A stretch of DNA of 64,000 bases from an uncultured Lachnospiraceae bacterium (GTDB taxonomy: Bacteria > Bacillota > Clostridia > Lachnospirales > Lachnospiraceae): assembly GCA_948470335.1 (NCBI GenBank), contig CAOKOL010000004.1, positions 62,001 through 126,000 on the forward strand, written 5' to 3'. The translations under genes and the position numbers were made by a program. The notes below the pieces were generated by a model, which was not told the DNA's origin, searched no databases, and was given only the letters and a program-made list of their open reading frames with translations. Positions 45,834-55,227 of this stretch are shown one piece after another (positions within the stretch are counted from its first letter, which is position 1; each line of letters opens with the position of its first letter).

Positions 45834-48083
45834 TCAGATATACTTTTTCCACCGTTTTGCTCCATAATACACACTCACAACCATCAATGTAATGAAGGAA
45901 ATCCATGCGGCCGCATTCCATATCCGCAGACCGGCATAGCGCACCGTTACCGTCCCTTGTGTCCCCGGCGAAAGCCAAAGCCGGAGAACGTTCTGCTCTC
46001 CCCGTTCCACCTCTGCCCTCTGTCCGTCAATCCATGCGGCATAGCCCGGATAGTACAGCAACGGCAGTTCCACATAAGCGGCCTCCGGCTCTGCCATTAC
46101 ATAATGGAACGAAAGATTGCCATCCTCTTTCTCATAATCTGAAATTACAATTCCCTTCTCCGACCCGTCCTCCCGCTTCTGCACCGTAACTTTCCCCGCC
46201 CAATCAGGAAGACAGTCAATATCTGTCCCCTCATACAGATATTCTCCATTTGCGATTCGCCCGGAGTCAATCAGCTCAGTCTGCATAAGAAGCACATGCT
46301 CTCCATTATTTCCATTCAAATAATACATCGCAGACAGAAATGATACCAGCATTATCAATGCGTATGCAATTCTTTTCCATTGTCCATACTCCTGAGCCAG
46401 CAGCCACACACCTGCTGCGCCAGACATACACAGAAACAGCAGCACAAAAGAAAACAGCCGCCAGGGAAACTGTATATAAGCCAGCATCGAAGCAATAACC
46501 GGAATCTTTGCCACCGCTTTCCATGGCATCAAGCGACTCATAAGAAAAAGAGAAACACTACCCCACAAAGCCAGATATACACCCGTTCTTCGTACTCTCG
46601 CACAGGAAGATGACCGTTTCATCCCCACCCACAGAAAAGGCAGCAGCAAAATCAGATTGGCCGCAGTCAGAGCCGGGCCTATGGTAGCCGGAACTACATT
46701 ATGCAACGCCGCACCCTCTTTCATGGTAAAAAATCCGATTTCCATAAAACATTTGAATAGCAGTGCCAACGGCACCGTAAATTCCGTAAAACGAAAACTT
46801 AATTCCTGCAAATTCATAGGTTCCACCATCATATACACCAATGGTATTATAAACCAAAGATTCAGCAGCAACGCCAAACCTGCCGCTTTCAGAGCTTTGC
46901 ACAGCCGTTCCTTCCGAAAAAAAGTTTTATAATGGATCACACAGGCAGCCGCAATCATCAGACAAGAAAGAAACGCTGACAAAATATGTGTCTGCAAAAC
47001 CAGCGTAAATCCCGCTGCTCCGTATATCCATTTCGAGGCATCGCCCACAATAATCTCATATACGCCCAAACAAAGCAGCGGCAAAAACGACATCGCCGTA
47101 TACCATCCGTACAATCCTACATAATAACCGGCACCCAAACGAAATACCGCCGTAATATAAAATAAGGAAGCCAGTACACCGATTTCCCGCTTTCCAAAAA
47201 TACGCGACGCGGCCAGATACATCGTCCACCCGGCAGCCACATTCATGGCAACCGTAAACAATTGATAGGACATTACCAGCGACACGCCGAGAATCCGAAG
47301 AATAGCCGGTATATAAAGCAACAATTCCGGGTAAAACAACGGTGAGCCATAGCCAAATCCATCTAACGCGTTGACATGAACACGCACCGGAAGCTGCCCG
47401 GACAGCAGCGCCGCACGAATCCCTTCGATCCGGTTCAAATGATACGCAAAATCCGAACCACCTTTTATATAGTCCGTACACAATGGCAAACTGATCAGCA
47501 AAGCCGTTCCTGTCACAAGCAAATATATGTTTGCTGAACTTTCCAGACCGGTTTTATCCTCATTTATGCGGCGCAGCCATAAAAAGAGCAATGCAAGAGC
47601 CGTGTAAAACAACGTAATGGCAACATAATCATTACATATCCGGCCTTCTGATTTTATTTTCAATTCAATCATTTCAAAATAGCCCTGCCCGCCATAACTG
47701 ACACGTACCTGCAAATCCTTGATCCCATCAGGAAACACACAAGTAAATTCTGCCGGATCCGTTCCGTCAGAGATGGGAAGCATCTGCGTATATGCCGGAG
47801 ACTCGTCCCGTCCATCCCCGTAAACTGCTACACTGCTTCCCTCTACATCTGCCACATAGGTTATGGAAAAAGAAAAGGTGCCGGACATCAGGCTTACACC
47901 GGGTCCTTCACAAAACAGCCCCGCTTCCATTCCGTCTTCCGCATGCATCTGCCCTCGCAGGGCTGTTAATTCTCCTCGCGCAAATGTCCGATTATAGCCA
48001 TTCGTACTGCTTTTTCCAATAACGATCAAGAATATCAGTAGCAGAAACACCGCTGCGGCACATCTTTTTTTCATTCTGCTCAT
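45834..48083 (-). CDS. large polytopic membrane protein (PTPS-related/YfhO-like, GT-C type)
   Basis: A 749-residue protein with a membrane helix at the N-terminus, an extracellular beta-rich domain (about residues 30-160), roughly twelve helices, and a C-terminal extracellular domain before a last helix. The block with GGSDFAYHLNRIEGIRAAL and then GFGYGSPLFYPELLLY is typical of membrane proteins annotated as 6-pyruvoyl-tetrahydropterin synthase-related or YfhO-like, thought to be GT-C-type glycosyl transfer enzymes. Substrate is unknown. Among several Met codons, ATG 48083 has GGGAGG 10 nt upstream. The gene is more AT-rich than its neighbours. Confidence 0.75.
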   Translation of the reverse strand: MSRMKKRCAAAVFLLLIFLIVIGKSSTNGYNRTFARGELTALRGQMHAEDGMEAGLFCEGPGVSLMSGTFSFSITYVADVEGSSVAVYGDGRDESPAYTQMLPISDGTDPAEFTCVFPDGIKDLQVRVSYGGQGYFEMIELKIKSEGRICNDYVAITLFYTALALLFLWLRRINEDKTGLESSANIYLLVTGTALLISLPLCTDYIKGGSDFAYHLNRIEGIRAALLSGQLPVRVHVNALDGFGYGSPLFYPELLLYIPAILRILGVSLVMSYQLFTVAMNVAAGWTMYLAASRIFGKREIGVLASLFYITAVFRLGAGYYVGLYGWYTAMSFLPLLCLGVYEIIVGDASKWIYGAAGFTLVLQTHILSAFLSCLMIAAACVIHYKTFFRKERLCKALKAAGLALLLNLWFIIPLVYMMVEPMNLQELSFRFTEFTVPLALLFKCFMEIGFFTMKEGAALHNVVPATIGPALTAANLILLLPFLWVGMKRSSSCARVRRTGVYLALWGSVSLFLMSRLMPWKAVAKIPVIASMLAYIQFPWRLFSFVLLFLCMSGAAGVWLLAQEYGQWKRIAYALIMLVSFLSAMYYLNGNNGEHVLLMQTELIDSGRIANGEYLYEGTDIDCLPDWAGKVTVQKREDGSEKGIVISDYEKEDGNLSFHYVMAEPEAAYVELPLLYYPGYAAWIDGQRAEVERGEQNVLRLWLSPGTQGTVTVRYAGLRIWNAAAWISFITLMVVSVYYGAKRWKKYI

Positions 48084-48196
48084 AGCCACTGTTCCTCCCA
48101 TAAATCTCTAATTCAATTTTTATCGAATGCCCATGCACGCATCACCAGACACGGCCACTGGCTTTCCCGTCAACAATATTACGAAATATAACATTC

Positions 48197-49573
48197 TCAT
48201 CCTTTTTCAAACCCATGTACCCAGTCCGCCTTAAAATAATAGATCAGATAAATCACCGAACTGATCCCCCATGTCAGCGGATAGGCCCAGTAAATCAGGC
48301 CGATATTACCGGTCAGCTCCATCACGGTCACGATATAAATCACCCGCAGGACGCACCAGACCGACAGCATCACACCCATGGACACAAAGGCTTTTCCCGC
48401 TCCCCGGCAGACGGCGGCCACCGCATGGGAAAAGGACAGCAGAAAATAAAACAGCGTCACGGTCCGGGCCTGCCGTACGCCCAACGCTACCACTCCCGGC
48501 GTATTGTCAAACAGCCCCACCAGCGCCGGGGCAAAGGAATAATGAAGGATTCCGATCCCCTCTGCCAGCAGCACCGCGGCGATAATGCTGAAAGCGGCTC
48601 CTTGCCTCGCCCGTTTATACTGTTTTGCTCCCAGATTCTGACTGACAAACGTGGTGCCGGCCATATTAAAGCTGAGAATCGGCAAAAAGGCGAAGCCCTC
48701 GATCTTTGCGTGAACGCCGGCCGCCGCCGTGGCCAGACTGCCGAACCGGTTGATCTGGGACTGCACCACCACGTTTGCCAGGCCAATCATGGAATTCTGA
48801 ATGCCGGAGGGGACGCCGTAATGAAGGATTTCCAGCAAAATCTTTTTTTCAAAGCGGATTTTTTTCAGCTCCACCGCAAAGGGATTGTTTTTATTCAGCA
48901 GATGCGCCATACACAAAAGCACGCTGACTGCCTGAGAGATCACCGTCGCTACGGCCGCCGCCCAGACGCCCCAGTGAAAACCCATGAGAAACAACATATC
49001 CAGCGCCACATTCAGCAGGGATGATACGATCAGATAATACAGCGGCCTCCGGCTGTCCCCCAGCGCATTCATAATACCACAGCAGATCGTATACATCACC
49101 ATGGCCAGAACGCCCGTAAAATAATACCGAAAATATGCCACCGCCTCCGGCATCACCACCGGGTCCGTCTGCATCCACCTCAGGAATATGGGCGTACAGG
49201 CCACGCCCGCCGCCGTCAGAAACAGGCCGCTGACAATGCCGAACGCCAGAAGGGTATGCATGGCACAGGATACCCGCTCTTTTCGGTCCGCCCCGAAATA
49301 TTTGGAAATCACCACGCCGCCGCCCATGGCCGTGCCGTAGAAAAAACTGGTCATCAGGAAAATCAGATTTCCCGACGAGCTCACCGCCGCCAGCGCATTG
49401 GTTCCCAGCGCCCTGCCCACAATAAAGGCATCCGCCGTATTGTAAAGCTGCTGAAAAATCTGACTGAGCAGCACGGGCAGGGTAAATGCGATCATCTGGG
49501 TATAGGGATTTCCCACGGTCATGTCTTTTACGGAAGAATGGTTCGGTTTTATTCTTTTTTGCAGTTCAGACAT
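48197..49573 (-). CDS. MATE family efflux transporter
   Basis: A 458-residue membrane exporter with twelve helices, driven by Na+ or H+. The N-terminal MATE block PVLLSQIFQQLYNTADAFIVGR is at ~33-55 and the half-repeat GVPSGIQNSMIGLANVVVQS is at ~254-273. ATG 49573 has GGAGG upstream. A TetR gene is divergent 406 nt away, which suggests that it controls this pump. Confidence 0.93.
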   Translation of the reverse strand: MSELQKRIKPNHSSVKDMTVGNPYTQMIAFTLPVLLSQIFQQLYNTADAFIVGRALGTNALAAVSSSGNLIFLMTSFFYGTAMGGGVVISKYFGADRKERVSCAMHTLLAFGIVSGLFLTAAGVACTPIFLRWMQTDPVVMPEAVAYFRYYFTGVLAMVMYTICCGIMNALGDSRRPLYYLIVSSLLNVALDMLFLMGFHWGVWAAAVATVISQAVSVLLCMAHLLNKNNPFAVELKKIRFEKKILLEILHYGVPSGIQNSMIGLANVVVQSQINRFGSLATAAAGVHAKIEGFAFLPILSFNMAGTTFVSQNLGAKQYKRARQGAAFSIIAAVLLAEGIGILHYSFAPALVGLFDNTPGVVALGVRQARTVTLFYFLLSFSHAVAAVCRGAGKAFVSMGVMLSVWCVLRVIYIVTVMELTGNIGLIYWAYPLTWGISSVIYLIYYFKADWVHGFEKG

Positions 49574-49686
49574 TTTCTCTGCCTCCGCCTCTTTATCTTT
49601 TATGATTTCTTAAATTCTTACGGTATAAGAGTTTATATGATTCTTAGGATATCGCCGATCTCCGTTACCGGGTATTGCTATGGAAC

Positions 49687-49692
49687 AGTATA
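49687..49692 (-). promoter_or_regulatory. extended -10 promoter for the MATE gene
   Basis: On the minus strand TGCTATACT gives an extended -10 (TATACT at 49692-49687) without a good -35. Tentative. Confidence 0.4.
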
Positions 49693-49844
49693 GCACATTT
49701 CCCTCCGGTATTACCATATATTTTCAGATCAATAATCGTAATAACCCCATGGCATTTCCATGACTATTCGTTATTTTTTATTATTACGAGGTACAAATGA
49801 CCAGAAGTCCAATACCGAAATTATTAACTTTATATAAACTAATC

Positions 49845-49873
49845 TTGACGAACAAATTTTCACAGGGTAGTAT
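49845..49873 (+). promoter_or_regulatory. sigma-A promoter of the TetR gene
   Basis: TTGACG (49845-49850), 17 nt and TAGTAT (49868-49873). In the leader a hairpin CCTCCCTAATCC/GGGATTTGGGAGG (about 49918-49945) precedes the ribosome site. Between this promoter and the MATE promoter the ~150 nt are AT-rich with no clear operator. Confidence 0.6.
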
Positions 49874-49979
49874 AGAATTGTGACATTATTTAACAAGGCA
49901 ATTAAAACAGCAGAAATCCTCCCTAATCCAAAGGGATTTGGGAGGGAAGTTGCACAACTGAGGAAAAGAGGTACGCAGA

Positions 49980-50591
49980 ATGAAAAGAATAGACATGAAT
50001 AAAAAAAAGAAACGGGAATCTCTGCTGGATTCGGCATTTTCCCTTTTTATCAACAATGGCTTCCACAAAACCTCTATCTCCGATATTGTGGAAGCCGCCG
50101 GTGTGGCCAAAGGCACTTTTTATCTCTATTTTAAAGACAAATCCGATATCCGGAACCATCTGATCTCGCACAAGGCCAGCCTGGTATTTCACAACGCCTA
50201 CCGCAGCCTGACAGACAGCGGCATAACGGATTTCGAGGAACAGGTTATCTTCTTTATCGACCATATCCTCAATCAGTTTTCGGAAGACCGTCAGCTGGTG
50301 CTGCTTTTGTCCAAACATCTGAGCTGGGGCATGTTCAAAAATTTTCTGTCCGCAGCGGAACTCAAGGACTCAGAAAACATTCTGGGCATTTTCCATAATC
50401 TTCTGTCCGAGGCCGCCTATACTTACCGCAATCCGGAAGTGATGATTTACATGATCGTGGAGCTGGTCAGCGGAACCAGCTACAATTCCATCCTGTACGG
50501 CCAGCCGCTGCCTCTGGAGCAGCTGAAACCTTATATCTATGATACGGTGCGGAATATCATGAAAAATGAGCGGGTAAAACCCGCCCATTAA
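49980..50591 (+). CDS. TetR/AcrR family transcriptional regulator
   Basis: A 203-residue repressor. The N-terminal HTH (residues ~12-58) has DSAFSLFINNGFHKTSISDI and AAGVAKGTFYLYFKDKSDI, the classic TetR pattern. The C-terminal ligand domain is all-helical and unassignable. ATG 49980 has AGAGGT 8 nt upstream. It is divergent from the MATE pump and convergent with the transglutaminase gene; the pump is its likely target. Confidence 0.93.
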   Translation: MKRIDMNKKKKRESLLDSAFSLFINNGFHKTSISDIVEAAGVAKGTFYLYFKDKSDIRNHLISHKASLVFHNAYRSLTDSGITDFEEQVIFFIDHILNQFSEDRQLVLLLSKHLSWGMFKNFLSAAELKDSENILGIFHNLLSEAAYTYRNPEVMIYMIVELVSGTSYNSILYGQPLPLEQLKPYIYDTVRNIMKNERVKPAH

Positions 50592-50620
50592 CCTGAAAAA
50601 CAGTATTCCTGTCCGTATGG

Positions 50621-52939
50621 CTATAAGAACACTTTCAAATATTTAAAATACCACCGCCCCGCCGGCCCCAGCTTTCCTTGCGTACACCGGCAGGCCGCCT
50701 CATAAACCAGCCAGATCTGCCGCCGCTGTTCCGGGGTGATTTCTCCCCGTTCTCCTTTTCCGAACGCGGCGCGGTCCACCGCCGCCATGGCCTGTCCGGC
50801 CGTCTTCGGATCGAGCCCGGGAATGGCCTGTTCCAGCCGGGCGGCACAGGCCGACGCTCCCTCCCGGAAGCTGATCGGACAGCCTCCAAGCCGCATCACC
50901 TGTTCCAGCCGGGCATACAGCTCCAAAGGGCCGTATCGTTTCTGCCGGCTCAGAATCCGGTTCCTCCGCTTTGACAGCAGTCTCATTCCCCCATATAAAG
51001 CCCCGCTTACCAGAACCGCCGCCGACAGCAGCGGCAAAAGCCAGGATGCCGGCGTCTTTCTCCCCGCCCCGTCTCCGGAACCGCTCTGTCCGTCGTCAGT
51101 AACAGAACCGTCTGTTTTCGTTTCCGCCGCACTGCTTTCCTCCGGCTTTGCGGCGGTTTCCTCTCCGGACTGTTCCGTGCTTTCTTCCGATTCCGCCCTT
51201 TCTGTCTCCGTCTCATCCTCCCACTCTGAGGATGCCTCCGGCATATCTTCCATTTCCGAAAAACGATCTTCATTCTGCCGTAAAAACGGTCCTTCTGACA
51301 GCACCCCTTCCTCATAGGCCGAAGCCGGCGTCGCCTCCACCGGAATCCATCCCATCCCGTCCACATAGATTTCCGGCCAGGCATGGGCCAGCCGATCCTG
51401 GAGCACACTGTTCCAGTTCCCGTCCTCTCCGGCGGAAAATCCCGCCGCAGGGGCAATATATCCCGCCGCATAACGGGCCGGAATGCCGTACATCCGGTAC
51501 ATCAATACCGCCGTGGTGGCAAAATGAACACAGTACCCCTGTTTTTTCTCAAACAGAAAGTATTCCGGAATTTCCTCCCCGGCGGGAATCACACCCGGCG
51601 TCTGGGAATAAGATGCCTGACTGTGAAGGGTTTTCACAATAAAATCAGCAGCCTCCTCCCAGCCGGATACCGGATTGTCCCGGCAGAGCTGCGACAGTCG
51701 GGGAAACCGCTCCCGGTCCACCTGCGTATACTGTTCATAGACATAATCCATGTATGCTTCTTCCGGCATATCCATGTCCGGATACGGTGCCTCTTTCATC
51801 AGGTCATAATAATCCTGCAGAGTATACCAGGAAAACTGCCTGACATCCTCATTTTCTCCCCGAAGGGCGGAAATATAAGGGGACATGCCGTACCGGCTTT
51901 CGTTCTGATTTCCCGACAGCATTTTTACCGCCATCCGTCCGCCCCTGTTTTCCCCCTGGTCCGCTTCATAGGCTTTGTGATAGGACAGCTCATCCAGAAA
52001 CTGTCTGAGCTCCTCCTGCCTTTCCGGATTCCAGGAAGCCGTTTCTTCCAAAAATGCCGTTTCATCCGCCGGCTGCCATGCATCCGCTCCATAGTTTCCG
52101 CCCGTAAACTGCCGCAGATAAATAGTCTGTTCCGGCTGCTTTGAAACTTTCACCGCCGCCACATCCTGTCCCAGCACATGCCGGTTTCCCCTGCTGACAT
52201 GGCCGTCTTCCCGCAGAGTAACCGACACCGGAAGCTGCTGCCGAATCTGAAAGGACTGGCGAATCTTTCGCTCTGCCTCCAGAGGGGCCTGAAAAAGTTC
52301 CTCTCTTTTATACCAGGTCGGACCGGCAGCAGACAGCAGAGAACAGGCCAGCAGACAGGTAAGCGCCAGAATCCCCCGGCCCTGACTGCGGCGCAGCGTC
52401 TCCCGGCGGACGCACAGCCTTCCGTCCCGTTTTTTATAGGAGCCTGCGGCCATCGCCCTGTCTCCCAGATGAAAAAAGGCCAGCAGGCAGACGGCCAGCA
52501 GGTCCGGTTCTCCGCCCAGTACCGGCTTTGCCGCCACCAGAAGCCCTGTTATCGGATAAAACAGCCACCCTTTACAGAAGATGACGGAAAGCCAGTACAG
52601 AACCATCGCCGCCAGCAATACCCCGGCAACCATCAGAAAAGTCAGATCCATCCCCTGGAGTTCATTTGGCATCCGGCCAAACAAAAGCAGGTTTGCCGCC
52701 GCCAGAAGCTGCGGTCCCAGCCACCTTCCGCCCGCCGAAAAAACGGCGCCGCAAAGGGCCATTCCGGCGATCCCCGAATACATGCGCCGGTTCCCGGTCA
52801 TCCCAAACAGACACATGCCGCCGCAGTAAAGAAAGGCTGCCAGAAAGACAGCCTGACGATTCCAGCCAAACTCGGCTAGCGATGTGACAGCGCGCACAAT
52901 ACCCAGCACGCCGCTGAAATAATACAAAAATTCTCCCAT
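50621..52939 (-). CDS. transglutaminase-like membrane protein
   Basis: A 772-residue protein: about six to seven N-terminal membrane helices (residues ~1-210), an extracellular part with the transglutaminase core (Cys in KKQGYCVHFATTAVLMYR, His in RLAHAWPEIYVDG, Asp-position in GWIPVEATP), an acidic Glu/Ser-rich linker, one more helix near 650 and a cytoplasmic DUF4129-like tail. These proteins pair with MoxR and DUF58 in a conserved cluster, as here. The role is probably extracellular protein processing or cell-envelope assembly, unproven. It starts 1 nt after the DUF58 stop. Confidence 0.9.
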   Translation of the reverse strand: MGEFLYYFSGVLGIVRAVTSLAEFGWNRQAVFLAAFLYCGGMCLFGMTGNRRMYSGIAGMALCGAVFSAGGRWLGPQLLAAANLLLFGRMPNELQGMDLTFLMVAGVLLAAMVLYWLSVIFCKGWLFYPITGLLVAAKPVLGGEPDLLAVCLLAFFHLGDRAMAAGSYKKRDGRLCVRRETLRRSQGRGILALTCLLACSLLSAAGPTWYKREELFQAPLEAERKIRQSFQIRQQLPVSVTLREDGHVSRGNRHVLGQDVAAVKVSKQPEQTIYLRQFTGGNYGADAWQPADETAFLEETASWNPERQEELRQFLDELSYHKAYEADQGENRGGRMAVKMLSGNQNESRYGMSPYISALRGENEDVRQFSWYTLQDYYDLMKEAPYPDMDMPEEAYMDYVYEQYTQVDRERFPRLSQLCRDNPVSGWEEAADFIVKTLHSQASYSQTPGVIPAGEEIPEYFLFEKKQGYCVHFATTAVLMYRMYGIPARYAAGYIAPAAGFSAGEDGNWNSVLQDRLAHAWPEIYVDGMGWIPVEATPASAYEEGVLSEGPFLRQNEDRFSEMEDMPEASSEWEDETETERAESEESTEQSGEETAAKPEESSAAETKTDGSVTDDGQSGSGDGAGRKTPASWLLPLLSAAVLVSGALYGGMRLLSKRRNRILSRQKRYGPLELYARLEQVMRLGGCPISFREGASACAARLEQAIPGLDPKTAGQAMAAVDRAAFGKGERGEITPEQRRQIWLVYEAACRCTQGKLGPAGRWYFKYLKVFL

Positions 52940-52940
52940 A

Positions 52941-54122
52941 TTATATGTGAATCCACCTTTGTTCCAGCTCCCGGATATACGTATCCGGCGAAAATCGGGT
53001 CAGCAAACCCTCTCTCCCATACAGATGCAGCTCCATGTCAAAATACAGTGCATTCTGGTCCGCAGCCTGTCCCGATATCCCGGCTTCGGCCTGAAACGCG
53101 CCGATCTCAGGCGGCTCCTTTACCCAGACCGGAGGCACATGAACCAATGCGGCGCACATAGCCAGATGCCCTTCCCCGTCAGCCACCGGCATTTCCGCCC
53201 AGCCATTCCTTCTGTCATCATACCAGCAGACCAGATGAGAAAGGCCTGCTGCCAAGAGTCCCGCCGACAGCGCTGCGGCCAGCTCCCGAAACGCATCCAG
53301 ACTCTGGGGCTCCATCTGTCTTTTCGTCGTCCGCAGATCCAAAAAAAGGCGGGCACAGTATTCCTCCTGTCCGCCATACTGCTTGCTTAACAGCTCCTCT
53401 GTCCTGGCGCTCAGCTTCCAGTGTACGTCCCGCAGCGAATCTCCGGGCTGATAGGGACGAAGCTGTCTGATCTCGTAAGGGTCTGTGCCTGCGGCCGTCC
53501 CGCTCCCCCAGTCAGCCTGTTCAAACCTGGCCGGATTCATCCCGAAAGCCTCCGGACTTTCCGGCAGAAACCGGGCCAAATGTTCAGAGGGCAGCACCGT
53601 CAGCATCGTTTCCATCCCTTCTTCTTTGAATGCCTTTCCGCGGACTGACAGTTTTATCCAACTGTCAAACCGCTTTCTGCGCAGAAAGAAGTTCAGATAA
53701 TCCGATACCCGAAGCTGGCACAGCCTGACTGACACGCCGCCGCAATAATCCACAGGCAGCGGAAAGGAAAGCACTGCTTCCCCTCTGCCCGCCACGGCGC
53801 CCCGCAGTAAAATTTTCCCCACATCAGAACAGGCGACAACGGTCTGAAGCCTGAGAACCGGCAAAAAGCTCCGGTTTTTCACCGTCACGCGGCCTTCCGC
53901 ATACGCCCCTTTGCGCACCATTTCATCGGAAAGCCCTACGGAAACCCGGAGACAGGCAATCAGATACCAGGTCAGCAGATACATCAGCGCCAGAATCAGC
54001 AGCATGGCGGCGGACAGCAGCAGCAGACCGTACATCTGATACCATCCCGCCATGTAATAGGCCGTAAACAGCAGAAACAAATACCAGCTCAAGCTCAGAC
54101 GCCTGAGAATCCCGGCGATCAT
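52941..54122 (-). CDS. DUF58 domain protein
   Basis: A 393-residue protein with two N-terminal membrane helices (about residues 10-55), an immunoglobulin-like segment, then the DUF58 core near 225-240 (RQLRPYQPGDSLRDVHWKLS) with a von Willebrand A-like fold. DUF58 proteins work with MoxR ATPases as a chaperone-like pair. ATG 54122 overlaps the moxR stop as ATGA, so the two are translationally coupled. Confidence 0.93.
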   Translation of the reverse strand: MIAGILRRLSLSWYLFLLFTAYYMAGWYQMYGLLLLSAAMLLILALMYLLTWYLIACLRVSVGLSDEMVRKGAYAEGRVTVKNRSFLPVLRLQTVVACSDVGKILLRGAVAGRGEAVLSFPLPVDYCGGVSVRLCQLRVSDYLNFFLRRKRFDSWIKLSVRGKAFKEEGMETMLTVLPSEHLARFLPESPEAFGMNPARFEQADWGSGTAAGTDPYEIRQLRPYQPGDSLRDVHWKLSARTEELLSKQYGGQEEYCARLFLDLRTTKRQMEPQSLDAFRELAAALSAGLLAAGLSHLVCWYDDRRNGWAEMPVADGEGHLAMCAALVHVPPVWVKEPPEIGAFQAEAGISGQAADQNALYFDMELHLYGREGLLTRFSPDTYIRELEQRWIHI

Positions 54123-55072
54123 CTCTCCGCTCCCTTCGGAACCGGCTTTTTGACGCTGCGAAGCAGCTGCTCGATGATCTGCTCTCTTTTCACCTGCTCC
54201 ATTCTGGCCTTTCCGTTCAACTGCAGCCTGTGCATCACCACATGGCCGAACTGGCTGCCCACATCCTCCGGCGACACATAGTCCCTGTCCCGCAGCCAGG
54301 CAAAGGCTCTGGACATTTTCACCAGCGCCATCGTGGCTCTGGGACTGGCCCCCATCTCCAGATAAGGGTGCTCTCTGGTCGCGCGCACCAACTGCAGAAT
54401 ATAGTGATAAACCGCATCGTGAATATACACGCCGTCCGCCTCCGCCTGCATGCCGGCCAGCTCATCTTCCATCACCATGGCCGACAGCCTGTCCGTCCGC
54501 TTTCCGCTGTCCATGCCTTTTGCCATCAGCAGCTCACTCTCCATATCCGGATACCCCATGGTCATACAGATCATAAACCGGTCGATCTGAGCCGGCGGCA
54601 GCATCTGGGTCCCTGCCGCGCCGTAAGGATTCTGAGTGGCTATCACAAAAAAAGGACAGGGGACCTGTCTGGTAACGCCGTCTACCGTTACCTGTCCTTC
54701 CTCCATCACTTCCAGAAGGGCCGACTGGGTTTTGGGAGAAGTCCGGTTGATCTCATCAGCCAGAAACAGATTGGTAAACACCGTTCCCGGCTGGTAGACA
54801 AACTGCTGCAGGTCTTTTCTGTATATGGAAAATCCCACCAGATCGGAAGGCAGCACGTCGGGCGTAAACTGCACTCTGCGCCAGTCCAGGCCGAACACCT
54901 TCGACAGCCCCAGGGCCAGCGTGGTCTTTCCCACTCCCGGAATATCTTCCAGCAGTACATGTCCGCCGGCCAGCATCGCCGCCACAGCCTCCGCCGTCAC
55001 TTCCTCTTTTCCCAGGATCACTTTATTCAGTTCATTCAGCACATCCCACGCTTTTTCACGCAATCTGCTCAC
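54119..55072 (-). CDS. MoxR family AAA+ ATPase
   Basis: A 317-residue AAA+ ATPase. Walker A is IPGVGKTT near residues 44-51, Walker B is LFLADEINRTSPKTQ, sensor 1 is VIATQNP, and sensor 2 is GASPRATMAL. MoxR proteins help assemble or activate partner proteins. The start is GTG 55072, with GGGAGG 8 nt upstream. First gene of the moxR-DUF58-transglutaminase unit, with no gap between genes. Confidence 0.94.
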   Translation of the reverse strand: MSRLREKAWDVLNELNKVILGKEEVTAEAVAAMLAGGHVLLEDIPGVGKTTLALGLSKVFGLDWRRVQFTPDVLPSDLVGFSIYRKDLQQFVYQPGTVFTNLFLADEINRTSPKTQSALLEVMEEGQVTVDGVTRQVPCPFFVIATQNPYGAAGTQMLPPAQIDRFMICMTMGYPDMESELLMAKGMDSGKRTDRLSAMVMEDELAGMQAEADGVYIHDAVYHYILQLVRATREHPYLEMGASPRATMALVKMSRAFAWLRDRDYVSPEDVGSQFGHVVMHRLQLNGKARMEQVKREQIIEQLLRSVKKPVPKGAER

Positions 55073-55227
55073 AGATTTTTCCTCCCAGTACTTATATCTA
55101 CGCTCGGAATCATTCCGCTTCTTTTTGATTCTCTAATCATATTAATCCTTAAAGTCAGGTCGAAGTCAACAGGAGAATTCTTACGGTTCTATAAAAACGG
55201 TTTTGCGCTGCTGTTTTCCTTCCTCTG

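Noticed and set aside
45796..45978. 60-codon minus-strand frame at the end of the membrane-protein gene
   Set aside because: It overlaps the longer gene in another frame and has no ribosome site; only its last codons lie outside.
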